The translations under genes were made by a program, and so were the position numbers. The notes beneath the pieces were generated by a model, which ran no database searches, had not been told where the DNA came from, and saw only the letters and a program-made list of their open reading frames with translations. Positions 7,099 through 13,440 of a stretch of 15,312 nt of DNA are shown here, piece by piece. Each line of letters begins with the position of its first letter. The first letter of the stretch is position 1. Location of the stretch: the NCBI GenBank assembly GCA_016781885.1, contig JADDPM010000044.1, positions 1 to 15,312 of the forward strand. The letters are read 5' to 3'. This stretch comes from Rubrobacter sp. Lineage in GTDB: Bacteria; Actinomycetota; Rubrobacteria; Rubrobacterales; Rubrobacteraceae.

Positions 7099-8244
7099 AT
7101 GCGGGTCGAGCGGCTCTCCGGTATCGAGCATGTGGACGAGGCGGCGTGGCGCGCGCTAGAGCCGCCGGATTTCCCGTTCTTCGACTTCGAGTTCCTTCGT
7201 GCGCTCGAACACTCGGACAGCATTGGAAATGCTACCGGGTGGTCGCCGGTCTACCTCGTCTGTAAGGATGACGCAGGCCGCGTCCTCGGCGCGCTCTGCC
7301 TCTACCTCAAGACGGATAGCTATGGCGAGTACATCTTTGATTGGGAGTGGGCGCGGGCTTACCGACAGCACGGGCTCCCGTACTACCCGAAGCTCGTCGC
7401 CGCCGTGCCGTTCACGCCCGCGACCGGACCGAAGCTCCTCGTGCGGCCTGACGTGAACAGTGAAGCTCGCGCGGCGGTGACGCACGCCTTGCTCGACGCG
7501 GCGCAGAGACTCGGCGACGAACGCCGCGTCAGCTCGTCACACGCGCTCTTCCTCCCCGAGAAGGAGCTCGACGAGTTCGCCGAGCGCGGGTTCGCGGTGC
7601 GTCACTCGCTGCAGTTTCACTGGCGCAACCGTGGCTACGTCACGTTCTCCGATTACCTGGATGCTCTGGTAAGCAAGCGCCGCCGCCAGGTCGCGCGCGA
7701 GCGCCGCCAGCTCGCAGACGAAGGACTCGAGATCGAGCGTCTCAGGGGGGAGGCGCTCTCCCCCGAGCACGCGACCATCATGTACCGGTTCTACCTGGGC
7801 ACGCTGGACAGGAAGTGGGGCATGCCGTACCTCACCGCGCCGTTCTTCGACGAGGTCTTCAGGACGATGCGCGACCGCATCCTACTCGTCCTCGCGCGCG
7901 ATGGCGCGGGACGCCCCATAGCGGGAGCGCTCAACTTCTTCAAGGGCCAGACGCTCTACGGCCGCTACTGGGGAGCGGCCGTAGGTCGGCGCAACCTGCA
8001 CTTCGAGCTTTGCTACTACCAGGCGATCGAGTTCGCCATCAAGCGCGGCCTTCGGCTCTTCGAGGCCGGTGCGCAGGGGGAGCACAAGCTGGCGCGCGGC
8101 TTCCTCCCGTCCCTGACGTACAGCGCGCACGCCATCCACCACCCGGGGTTCAGACGTGCGATCGAGCGGTACATCGCGACCGAGAAGGATCTGCTCGCCG
8201 AGGACATGGCGGAGTACGCCCGCAGCGACCCGTACAAGCACTGA
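7099..8244 (+). CDS. FemAB-like / peptidoglycan-biosynthesis GNAT-fold protein (PF04339-like)
   Basis: A 381-residue protein of the FemAB-like GNAT group often labelled 'peptidoglycan biosynthesis/recognition'. Recognisable blocks are FPFFDFEFLRALEHSDSIG near the start, GWSPVYLVCKDDAGRVLGAL, YLKTDSYGEYIFDWEWARAY, HSLQFHWRNRGYVTFSDYL, the basic SKRRRQVARERRQL, and FYLGTLDRKWGMPYLTAPFF. Near the end are GRYWGAAVGRRNLHFELCYY and EAGAQGEHKLARGFLP. FemAB-type enzymes move amino acids from aminoacyl-tRNA to peptidoglycan or proteins; whether this branch does so is unproven. The frame is open back to 6724, but the extra 125 residues are low-quality and the conserved domain begins at the ATG at 7099. 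Its AGGGTGA Shine-Dalgarno (7081-7087) is weak and distant. It ends just before a perfect 7-bp hairpin. Confidence 0.85.
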   Translation: MRVERLSGIEHVDEAAWRALEPPDFPFFDFEFLRALEHSDSIGNATGWSPVYLVCKDDAGRVLGALCLYLKTDSYGEYIFDWEWARAYRQHGLPYYPKLVAAVPFTPATGPKLLVRPDVNSEARAAVTHALLDAAQRLGDERRVSSSHALFLPEKELDEFAERGFAVRHSLQFHWRNRGYVTFSDYLDALVSKRRRQVARERRQLADEGLEIERLRGEALSPEHATIMYRFYLGTLDRKWGMPYLTAPFFDEVFRTMRDRILLVLARDGAGRPIAGALNFFKGQTLYGRYWGAAVGRRNLHFELCYYQAIEFAIKRGLRLFEAGAQGEHKLARGFLPSLTYSAHAIHHPGFRRAIERYIATEKDLLAEDMAEYARSDPYKH

Positions 8245-8275
8245 GATTGTTGGCTGCTCTCGAGTAACGCCAGCA

Positions 8276-8295
8276 GATCTCGCATACCCGAGATC
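8276..8295 (+). terminator. Perfect inverted repeat downstream of the FemAB-like gene
   Basis: GATCTCG (8276-8282) and CGAGATC (8289-8295) flank the 6-nt loop CATACC, 32 nt after the stop codon. There is no T-tract, so it is not a classical rho-independent terminator, but its position suggests a 3'-end structure. A second small hairpin, ACGCC/GGCGT with loop TTGTA, follows at 8302-8316. Confidence 0.4.
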
Positions 8296-8381
8296 CGAGC
8301 AACGCCTTGTAGGCGTAGGTCTGTCGCGCCCGTGACGTGGTACCCCTATGCTGCGGCAACTCCGGTATATGATGGACGCGC

Positions 8382-8413
8382 TTTGCGACGTCCCGGCGTA
8401 TGTGCGGTATCCT
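8382..8413 (+). promoter_or_regulatory. Possible promoter for signal peptidase I with near-leaderless start
   Basis: TTGCGA (8382-8387) and TATCCT (8408-8413) are separated by 20 nt, which is longer than ideal. The -10 ends 8 nt before the GTG at 8422, so transcription would begin at or near the start codon. The GTG has no Shine-Dalgarno, which fits a leaderless mRNA, a common arrangement in actinobacteria. Confidence 0.3.
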
Positions 8414-8421
8414 CTGCGACC

Positions 8422-9078
8422 GTGGCTCGCAAGATTCTAGACAGCAGGTATTCGACGGAGACCAGGGAGCGCGACAGCTTCTACGGCAGGTTCTCGACGA
8501 CCGACAAAAAAGGGCGAGAGAAAAGGGAGAAGACCTCCAGGAAGCGCCGGGAGACCCTGCAACTCCTGTTGTTGATGGTGATCGCCTTCGACCTGGTCTT
8601 CGGCTTCGTCCGGCCCTTCGTGGCCGAGCCGATGCACGTGCCGTCCGAGAGTATGGCCCCCACCTTGCAGGTGGGCGACCGCGTGCTGACCAACAAGCTC
8701 GCCTACTACCTCTCCGACCCCGAACGGGGCGACCTCGTCGTCTTCGAGGATACCGGGAAGAACAAGGATGAAGACACCGTAAAGCGGGTCATCGGGCTGC
8801 CGGGAGATGAGATCTCCATCGAAGACGGTACCCTTCGCGTGAACGGCAGGTCCCCCTACGAACCCTACCTCGATACAGAAGAAGGCGCCACCCCAGAGAC
8901 GCCCGCCCTGGAGACCTTCGGCCCCGTCTTCGTCCCCAAAGACCACGTCTTCGTCATGGGAGATAACCACGCCAACTCCTATGACTCCCGCTTCTTCGGC
9001 CCCGTCCCAAACGAGAACCTCGTCGGCAAAGTCTCCCTGCGCTTCTGGCCGACCGACCGGCTCGGCACCCCCTCGTAA
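8422..9078 (+). CDS. lepB: Signal peptidase I
   Basis: A type I signal peptidase that removes signal peptides at the outer face of the cytoplasmic membrane by a Ser/Lys dyad. Counted from the GTG at 8422 it has 218 residues. A basic cytoplasmic N-terminus (KKGREKREKTSRKRRE) is followed by one membrane segment, LQLLLLMVIAFDLVFGFV. Box B follows with the nucleophile Ser77 (VPSESMAPTL), then box D with the general base Lys121 (DTVKRVIGLPGDEI), and box E (MGDNHANSYDSRFFGPV). The frame is open back to an ATG at 8332 (248 residues), but the extra N-terminal residues (MTWYPYAAATPVYDGRALRR) look non-native. Neither start has a clear Shine-Dalgarno. An ATG start at 8332 therefore remains possible. It is followed by the leader of a secreted-protein gene. 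Confidence 0.92.
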   Translation: MARKILDSRYSTETRERDSFYGRFSTTDKKGREKREKTSRKRRETLQLLLLMVIAFDLVFGFVRPFVAEPMHVPSESMAPTLQVGDRVLTNKLAYYLSDPERGDLVVFEDTGKNKDEDTVKRVIGLPGDEISIEDGTLRVNGRSPYEPYLDTEEGATPETPALETFGPVFVPKDHVFVMGDNHANSYDSRFFGPVPNENLVGKVSLRFWPTDRLGTPS

Positions 9079-9370
9079 GACGACGATTGAACCTTTCTAC
9101 CCCTCTTTTTCGTTAAGAAATATTAATATACATGCGGTACGCATATAGGTGGTAAGCGGCATAGGTATGCGGAAAATAGTATTTTTCTCCCCCGAATTAC
9201 AGTAACAAACACGTTGCGTTATCGTTACCAGGCTGTTACTTTCTCTCCGTCCTAACGGAGGGGGGCTCCGAGGAGCCGCCTTGCGGCGCAGGCAAGTAAA
9301 GAGAAGAGAGACCGTATAGCTCTGCGGCGAGGAGGTTCTGGCCGCACGGCGTCGTGGGAAGGAGAAGATT
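9079..9370 (+). promoter_or_regulatory. AT-rich, hairpin-rich leader upstream of the RlpA-like gene
   Basis: A 292-nt non-coding region. Its left half is unusually AT-rich for this genome and has three short palindromes: ATGCG/CGCAT at 9132-9144, GCATA/TATGC at 9159-9170 and AAAAT/ATTTT at 9173-9185. A promoter candidate is TTGCGT (9214-9219), 17 nt, TACTTT (9237-9242). Just downstream is a run of complementary segments. CTCCGT/ACGGAG forms a hairpin at 9245-9260, GGCTC/GAGCC another at 9264-9277, GCCGC/GCGGC at 9275-9287 and CTTGC/GCAAG at 9280-9296. Neighbouring hairpins overlap and exclude each other, and CGGAG 9256-9260 can also pair with CTCCG 9266-9270. This looks like a regulatory 5' leader. 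No riboswitch class was recognised. Confidence 0.45.
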
Positions 9371-9826
9371 TTGGCAGCAATTAGTTTGAGGAAAGCATTG
9401 ATAGTCGCGCTCTTCGGTGCGGCATTGTTCGTCGGCTCGTTCGCCGTGTCGAGCAAGATGAACGCGTTCGAGGCGTTCTGCAACCCCAACAGCATCTGGT
9501 ACGACATATTTGGGAACCAGCGGTGCGGCAACAGCGCTTCTGTGGGCGGCGAGTACTGGATGGCCTCTTACTACGGCTACTCGCACGCCGGCCTCCCGAC
9601 GGCCAGCGGCGAGCCCTTTATCCCGGAGGGTTACACGGCCGCCCACAAGACCCTGCCGATGGGCACCCAGCTCCTGGTGAGCTACGGCGGCAACTCCGTT
9701 ACGGTCACCGTCAACGACAGGGGTCCCTACACAGATGGCCGCGACGTCGACCTCTCTCAGGCGGCGGCCGAGACTATAGGGCTAACCGGCCCCGGCGTCG
9801 CCCCGGTACTGGTTACGATTTTGTAG
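9371..9826 (+). CDS. RlpA-like double-psi beta-barrel secreted protein
   Basis: A 151-residue protein exported through an N-terminal signal or anchor (basic SLRK, then a hydrophobic stretch over residues 9-26, with no obvious lipobox cysteine). The rest is an RlpA-like double-psi beta-barrel (about residues 62-150): MASYYGYSHAGLPTASGEPF, TAAHKTLPMGTQLLVSY, and VTVNDRGPYTDGRDVDLSQA, the last matching the family's NDRGPF..GR.IDLS block. RlpA proteins bind or cleave peptidoglycan glycan strands; enzymatic activity here is inferred only. Cys37 and Cys52, outside the barrel, could form a disulfide. The start is TTG (9371-9373), supported by AAGGAG at 9359-9364 with 6-nt spacing; no ATG or GTG fits. 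It lies 292 nt downstream of lepB with its own structured leader, so it is probably a separate unit. Confidence 0.88.
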   Translation: MAAISLRKALIVALFGAALFVGSFAVSSKMNAFEAFCNPNSIWYDIFGNQRCGNSASVGGEYWMASYYGYSHAGLPTASGEPFIPEGYTAAHKTLPMGTQLLVSYGGNSVTVTVNDRGPYTDGRDVDLSQAAAETIGLTGPGVAPVLVTIL

Positions 9827-9852
9827 GTTTCAAGCTTTTAGTTATCAGTGCG

Positions 9853-9882
9853 AGAGGCCCGGCGTTTGAGCGACGGGCCTCT
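9853..9882. terminator. Strong inverted repeat between convergent genes (bidirectional terminator)
   Basis: AGAGGCCCG (9853-9861) and CGGGCCTCT (9874-9882) form a perfect 9-bp stem with a 12-nt loop. It sits between the RlpA-like gene (+) and leuD (-), 27 nt and 24 nt from their stop codons. Downstream T content is modest in both directions (TCGTGTTT to the right). It most likely ends both transcripts. Confidence 0.75.
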
Positions 9883-9905
9883 TCGTGTTTACGGGAAGTA
9901 GAAGC

Positions 9906-10493
9906 CTACAGTACTTTCGGGAGGTACGTCGGGCGGGACTTCTCGAAGGCTTCCAGAGCTTCCTCGTGCGTCAGCGTCGCGCCGATGTCGTCGAGACCCT
10001 CCATGAGTCGCTGACGGGTGAAGTCGTCCATCTCGAACGTCTCGTACACGTTGGGGCCCGTGACGACGCGCTCCGTAAGCTCGACGGTTATGACGGTGTC
10101 CGGGTCCTCACGCACGGCGTCGAGAAGCTTGTTTACGGTCTCTTCGGGCAGCTCCACCGCTAGCAATCCTATCTTCGCGCAGTTGTTCTTGAAGATGTCG
10201 GCGAAGGAGGGGGCGATAATCGCGCCGAACCCGTAGTCCTGCAAGGCCCACGGGGCGTGCTCCCTGCTGGATCCACTGCCGAAGTTCTCTCCGGCGAGCA
10301 GGATGACCGTGCCCTCGTGCTCGGCCTTGTTCATCACGAACTCCGGGTCCTCGCGCCACTCTGAGAACAGGAACTGCCCGAAGCCGGTTCGCTCGATGCG
10401 CTTGAGGGCGTCGCTCGGCACGATCTGGTCGGTGTCCACGTCGGAGTACCCGAGCGGGAGCGCCTTCCCAACCACGCGCTCGACCGGCTGCAT
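9906..10493 (-). CDS. leuD: 3-isopropylmalate dehydratase small subunit
   Basis: The 195-residue swivel-domain subunit. It pairs with LeuC to convert 2-isopropylmalate to 3-isopropylmalate in cytoplasmic leucine synthesis. Typical segments are LGYSDVDTDQIVPSDALKRI, the substrate-binding loop GENFGSGSSREHAPWAL, FGAIIAPSFADIFKNNCAKI, GLLAVELPEE, and the C-terminal FTRQRLMEGLDDIGATL. The length is usual for the bacterial LeuD class. The frame opens further upstream, to 10709, inside leuC. The ATG at 10491-10493 is chosen because the conserved domain starts there and GGAGG lies just before it. It also overlaps the leuC stop as TAATG, implying translational coupling and matched amounts of the two subunits. 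It is the last gene of the operon and is followed by the inverted repeat at 9853-9882. Confidence 0.96.
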   Translation of the reverse strand: MQPVERVVGKALPLGYSDVDTDQIVPSDALKRIERTGFGQFLFSEWREDPEFVMNKAEHEGTVILLAGENFGSGSSREHAPWALQDYGFGAIIAPSFADIFKNNCAKIGLLAVELPEETVNKLLDAVREDPDTVITVELTERVVTGPNVYETFEMDDFTRQRLMEGLDDIGATLTHEEALEAFEKSRPTYLPKVL

Positions 10494-11896
10494 TAGAGCA
10501 CCTCCGCGGGGACGCAGAGCTCGGACGGCGAGGCGAACCGGCCCATTACGGCGGTCGCGGCGGCCACGGCGGGGCTGACGAGATGGGTGCGCCCGCCCTT
10601 GCCCTGCCGCCCCTCGAAGTTGCGGTTCGAGGTAGACGCGCACCGCTCGCCCGGCTGGAGGATGTCCGGGTTCATCCCGAGGCACATCGAGCATCCCGCG
10701 TTGCGCCACTCGAATCCGGCCTCCGTAAAGACGTCGGCCAGCCCCTCCTCCTCGGCCTGCTTCTTCACGCGCATCGAGCCGGGGACTACGAGCGCCCGGA
10801 TGCCCTCCTTTACCTTCTGGCCTTCGAGGACGGCGGCGGCGGCGCGCAAATCCTCGATGCGGGCGTTCGTGCAGGAGCCCAGGAAGACGGTGTCAACCTC
10901 TATCTCCCGGATCGGGACGCCCGGCGTGAGCGCCATGTACTTCAAGGCCCGCTCGTGCCCGTCGTTCTTTGGCTCGGGGACCTTCTCGTCGAGCCCGACG
11001 GTCTGGGCCGGGGTGGTGCCCCAGGAGACGTACGGGACGAGGTCCTCGGCCTGGATGACGACCTCCTTGTCGAAGACGGCGCCCTCGTCGGTCCTCAAGC
11101 TACTCCACTCCTCGACGGCCCGGTCCCAATCCTCGCCCTTCGGGGCGTAGGGCTTGTCCTTGAGGTACGAGTAAGTCGTCTCGTCGGGGGCGATGAGGCC
11201 CGCGCGAGCGCCGCCTTCAATGGACATGTTGCAGACCGTCATGCGACCCTCCATCGAGAGGGACCGTATAGCCTCGCCCCTGTACTCGATGACGTGCCCC
11301 ACCCCGCCGCCGGTGCCGATGCGGTGCAGGATGCCGAGCATGAGGTCCTTCGCGGTCACGTCGGCGGGCAGCTCGCCCTCGACCGTTACCGCCATCGTCT
11401 TCGGCGGCCGTTGTGGGAGCGTCTGCGTCGCCAGCACGTGCTCGACCTCGCTGGTGCCGATGCCGAACGCGAGCGCGCCGAACGCGCCGTGGGTCGCGGT
11501 ATGACTATCGCCGCAGACGAGCACCAACCCCGGCTGGGTAAGGCCTATCTCCGGCCCGATGATGTGTACGATGCCCTGCCCGATGGCGCCCCACTTGTTG
11601 AGCTCGATCCCGAACTCCTCACAGTTCGCCCTCAGCGCCTCCATCTGCTTCGCCGAGACCTCGTCCCGGATGGGGAGTCCTATCTCCGTAGTCGGAACGT
11701 TGTGGTCCATCGTCGCATAAGTGAGGTCCGGCCTCCGCACCTTACGCCCCGCGAGCCTCAACCCCTCGAACGCCTGCGGGCTCGTTACCTCGTGCACCAG
11801 ATGGAGGTCAACATAGAGCAGGTCCGGCTCTCCCTCCACGCTCCTCACCACGTGCCTCTCCCACACCTTCTCTACCAACGTCTTCGGTCTGCTCAT
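10493..11896 (-). CDS. leuC: 3-isopropylmalate dehydratase large subunit
   Basis: The 467-residue aconitase-family subunit, which carries the [4Fe-4S] cluster. The cluster cysteines are Cys342 (LGSCTNARIEDL) and Cys402/Cys405 (NAGCSMCLGMN), with the standard spacing. Other hallmarks are DLHLVHEVTSPQAFEGLR, MDHNVPT, VCGDSHTATHGAFGALAFGI, TSEVEHVLATQTL, MSIEGGARAGLIAPDETT and SNRNFEGRQG. The length is that of the bacterial LeuC class. The frame runs back to 12076, but the ATG at 11894-11896 (MSRPKTLVEKVW) matches the family N-terminus and has GGAAAGGA at good spacing. Only 19 nt separate it from the upstream methyltransferase, so it is probably in the operon transcribed from the 13394-13440 region, next to the divergent NdgR/LtbR-like regulator. 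Confidence 0.97.
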   Translation of the reverse strand: MSRPKTLVEKVWERHVVRSVEGEPDLLYVDLHLVHEVTSPQAFEGLRLAGRKVRRPDLTYATMDHNVPTTEIGLPIRDEVSAKQMEALRANCEEFGIELNKWGAIGQGIVHIIGPEIGLTQPGLVLVCGDSHTATHGAFGALAFGIGTSEVEHVLATQTLPQRPPKTMAVTVEGELPADVTAKDLMLGILHRIGTGGGVGHVIEYRGEAIRSLSMEGRMTVCNMSIEGGARAGLIAPDETTYSYLKDKPYAPKGEDWDRAVEEWSSLRTDEGAVFDKEVVIQAEDLVPYVSWGTTPAQTVGLDEKVPEPKNDGHERALKYMALTPGVPIREIEVDTVFLGSCTNARIEDLRAAAAVLEGQKVKEGIRALVVPGSMRVKKQAEEEGLADVFTEAGFEWRNAGCSMCLGMNPDILQPGERCASTSNRNFEGRQGKGGRTHLVSPAVAAATAVMGRFASPSELCVPAEVL

Positions 11897-11915
11897 AAAA
11901 GTCCTTTCCGTAGCT

Positions 11916-12602
11916 CTAATCTTGCCTGTAGCCGCCATATACGGCGAAACTGTAGTCTTTATACCAGCAGCCGATTCTCCGGAAGCCGGCCTCTTCGAGC
12001 CAGGCCCTCTGCTCGTCCAGGGTAGACATCTTATCCTCCCGCATCCGCACGAGGGCGGCGGACAGGTCCTCCTCACTCACACCCCTCTCGCGTACCTGCC
12101 GGAGCCAGGCCTCACGGTAGCGCGCCTCTGTCTCCGGCGTCTCCCCGAGCACCTGATCCGCATTCACGAACATCCCACCCTCGCCCAGGATGCCGTAGAC
12201 CTTGCGGAACAGCTCCCTCTTCTCGTCTGCGTCGAGGTGGTGGATGGAGAGCGCGGAGACGACGGCGTCGTACTCCCCAAAGAGCGGCTCCTCCGCGTAG
12301 TCCATCACGCGCAGCTCGAGCCGCCCCGGCTCGTCCGCGAAGCGCTGCCGCGCCACGTCCAGCATCCGCGGCGAGAGGTCCGCCAGCGTGATCCTTGCCC
12401 GGGGAAAGGCCCGTGCGACAAAAGCGCTCAAGAGCCCTGTGCCCGCGCCGAGGTCCAATACCCGGATATCGTCCTCGCGCCCGTGAGGAATCGCCCTAAC
12501 AGCCGCCCTGTAGAAGTCGTCGAAAGGGGGGACGAGCTGCCGGCGCGCCAAGTCGTAGCCAGCAGCAGCCCCGTCGAACACGGCTCCAGTACCCGCCCTC
12601 AC
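11916..12602 (-). CDS. Class I SAM-dependent methyltransferase
   Basis: A 228-residue Rossmann-fold methyltransferase. The SAM-binding motif I is VLDLGAGTGLLSAFVA (residues 48-63), and acidic Asp75 (TLADLSPRML) is placed to bind the ribose. DAVVSALSIHHLDADEKREL is the motif IV/post-IV region and FRKVYGILGEGGMFVNADQV is motif VI. This Met-type fold is used on many small molecules; the substrate is not deducible. The start is GTG (12600-12602), overlapping the stop of the upstream methyltransferase (GTGA). A role linked to leucine synthesis is not established for this family. Confidence 0.88.
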   Translation of the reverse strand: MRAGTGAVFDGAAAGYDLARRQLVPPFDDFYRAAVRAIPHGREDDIRVLDLGAGTGLLSAFVARAFPRARITLADLSPRMLDVARQRFADEPGRLELRVMDYAEEPLFGEYDAVVSALSIHHLDADEKRELFRKVYGILGEGGMFVNADQVLGETPETEARYREAWLRQVRERGVSEEDLSAALVRMREDKMSTLDEQRAWLEEAGFRRIGCWYKDYSFAVYGGYRQD

Positions 12603-13393
12603 TGCTCCGATCCCCGAACCGCAAGTATATTCAGACGAACGTAGTCCATGACCGGCGGGTCCTCTACTGCCGCGACCCTCGCGGCCACCGCCTCCGCAAA
12701 GGGCTGTTGGTCCGCCTCCGGGAGCCTTTCGAGATGGAGGCGCAGAACCACAGTCTTCAGGTAGCGAGCTAGCTCGCTTACCGAGCCAAATTTCGTAGGC
12801 TCCTCGTGCAGCCAGGTCTGTATCTCTCCGAACCCGGCGTCCTCAAGGCGCGCCCTGGTCGTCTCGGGATCGGCGTACTCCTTCGTATCTTCCCAGCCCT
12901 CGAAGCGGTTCCGGAAACGCTCCTCCCCCATGACCTCCTCCGTCGCCCTCGTCACCCGAGAGATATTCCCCGCGCCGCCGCACTGGGCTACCAGCCGCCC
13001 CCCCGGCTTCAGGGCCTGCGCAAGCCGCCCAAACAAACTCTCGTGGTCCTTTATCCAGTGGAAGGTGGCGGTAGAGAGAATTAAATCAACCGGCTCCTCG
13101 ACCTCCAGCTGCAGGAGATCCACCCTCTCGACTCGCACCCGCTTATCGCCGGCAAAACGCCTCGTCGCCGCCTCTACCATCGCCCCCGACGCGTCCACGG
13201 CCAGCACGGTCCCACCGGGCAACCGCTCCAAAAGCATCTCCGTTACCCTGCCCGTCCCGCACCCAGCGTCTATAGCGGACTCGTCCCCCCTAAGCGGCCG
13301 GTTCTCGAGGACGCGCCCTATGAGGTTGGCTCCCCACCCGGTCATCGGCGCGGAGAGAACCTCGTACTCTGCAGCGTTCCACTCTGAAGTCAT
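12599..13393 (-). CDS. Class I SAM-dependent methyltransferase (trans-aconitate methyltransferase-like)
   Basis: A 264-residue methyltransferase. Motif I is AIDAGCGTGRVTEML (residues 40-54), Asp67 lies in VLAVDASGAMV, and LILSTATFHWIKDHESLF resembles the active-site region of the Tam/BioC-like group. FGRLAQALKPGGRLVAQCGG follows, and a helical C-terminal part ends YVRLNILAVRGSEQ. Tam methylates trans-aconitate, a by-product of aconitase chemistry. The resemblance is suggestive beside leuC, an aconitase homologue, but I cannot separate Tam from other family members by eye. The frame extends to 14269, antisense to the regulator gene, and that part is Pro/Arg-rich noise. The ATG at 13391-13393 with TAAGGA upstream is the real start. 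It is the first gene of the operon and divergent from the IclR-type regulator with 47 nt between starts. Confidence 0.88.
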   Translation of the reverse strand: MTSEWNAAEYEVLSAPMTGWGANLIGRVLENRPLRGDESAIDAGCGTGRVTEMLLERLPGGTVLAVDASGAMVEAATRRFAGDKRVRVERVDLLQLEVEEPVDLILSTATFHWIKDHESLFGRLAQALKPGGRLVAQCGGAGNISRVTRATEEVMGEERFRNRFEGWEDTKEYADPETTRARLEDAGFGEIQTWLHEEPTKFGSVSELARYLKTVVLRLHLERLPEADQQPFAEAVAARVAAVEDPPVMDYVRLNILAVRGSEQ

Positions 13394-13440
13394 GCGCTTC
13401 CTTAGCTTTGTCTCATATATTGAGATAAAATGTCCGACAT
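13394..13440. promoter_or_regulatory. Divergent promoter/operator region of the leu operon and its regulator
   Basis: A 47-nt AT-rich spacer between divergent starts. TCTCA/TGAGA (13411-13415 and 13421-13425) forms an inverted repeat with a 5-nt centre. TGTCC/GGACA (13431-13435 and 13443-13447) forms another across the regulator's start codon. On the + strand TTAGCT (13402-13407), 18 nt, TAAAAT (13426-13431) could serve the regulator with a very short or absent leader; its ATG has no Shine-Dalgarno. A regulator binding here could block both directions. Confidence 0.55.
13414..13425 (+). promoter_or_regulatory. Candidate LtbR/NdgR operator
   Basis: CATATATTGAGA agrees at 10 of 12 positions with the LtbR box as I recall it from Corynebacterium glutamicum work, CA(T/C)ATAGTGGGA. 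It sits between an NdgR/LtbR-like regulator and the operon containing leuCD, exactly where such a site is expected. The consensus is from memory and should be checked. Confidence 0.5.

Noticed and set aside
8245..8331. Possible tRNA from the stacked hairpins after the FemAB-like gene
   Set aside because: The GATCTCG/CGAGATC and ACGCC/GGCGT stems do not form a cloverleaf, and there is no T-loop or acceptor pairing.
9079..9370. ydaO (c-di-AMP) or c-di-GMP riboswitch upstream of the RlpA-like gene
   Set aside because: The position would fit, but I could not find the conserved ydaO core or the GEMM core by eye. A covariance search is needed before any class name.
9097..9646. Leftward open frames opposite the RlpA-like gene and its leader
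   Set aside because: No motifs. They overlap the hairpin-rich leader and a gene with a recognisable RlpA domain.
10583..12025. 480-codon rightward open frame across leuC
   Set aside because: It is the antisense shadow of leuC in GC-rich DNA. It has no family motif and would lie entirely within a certain gene.
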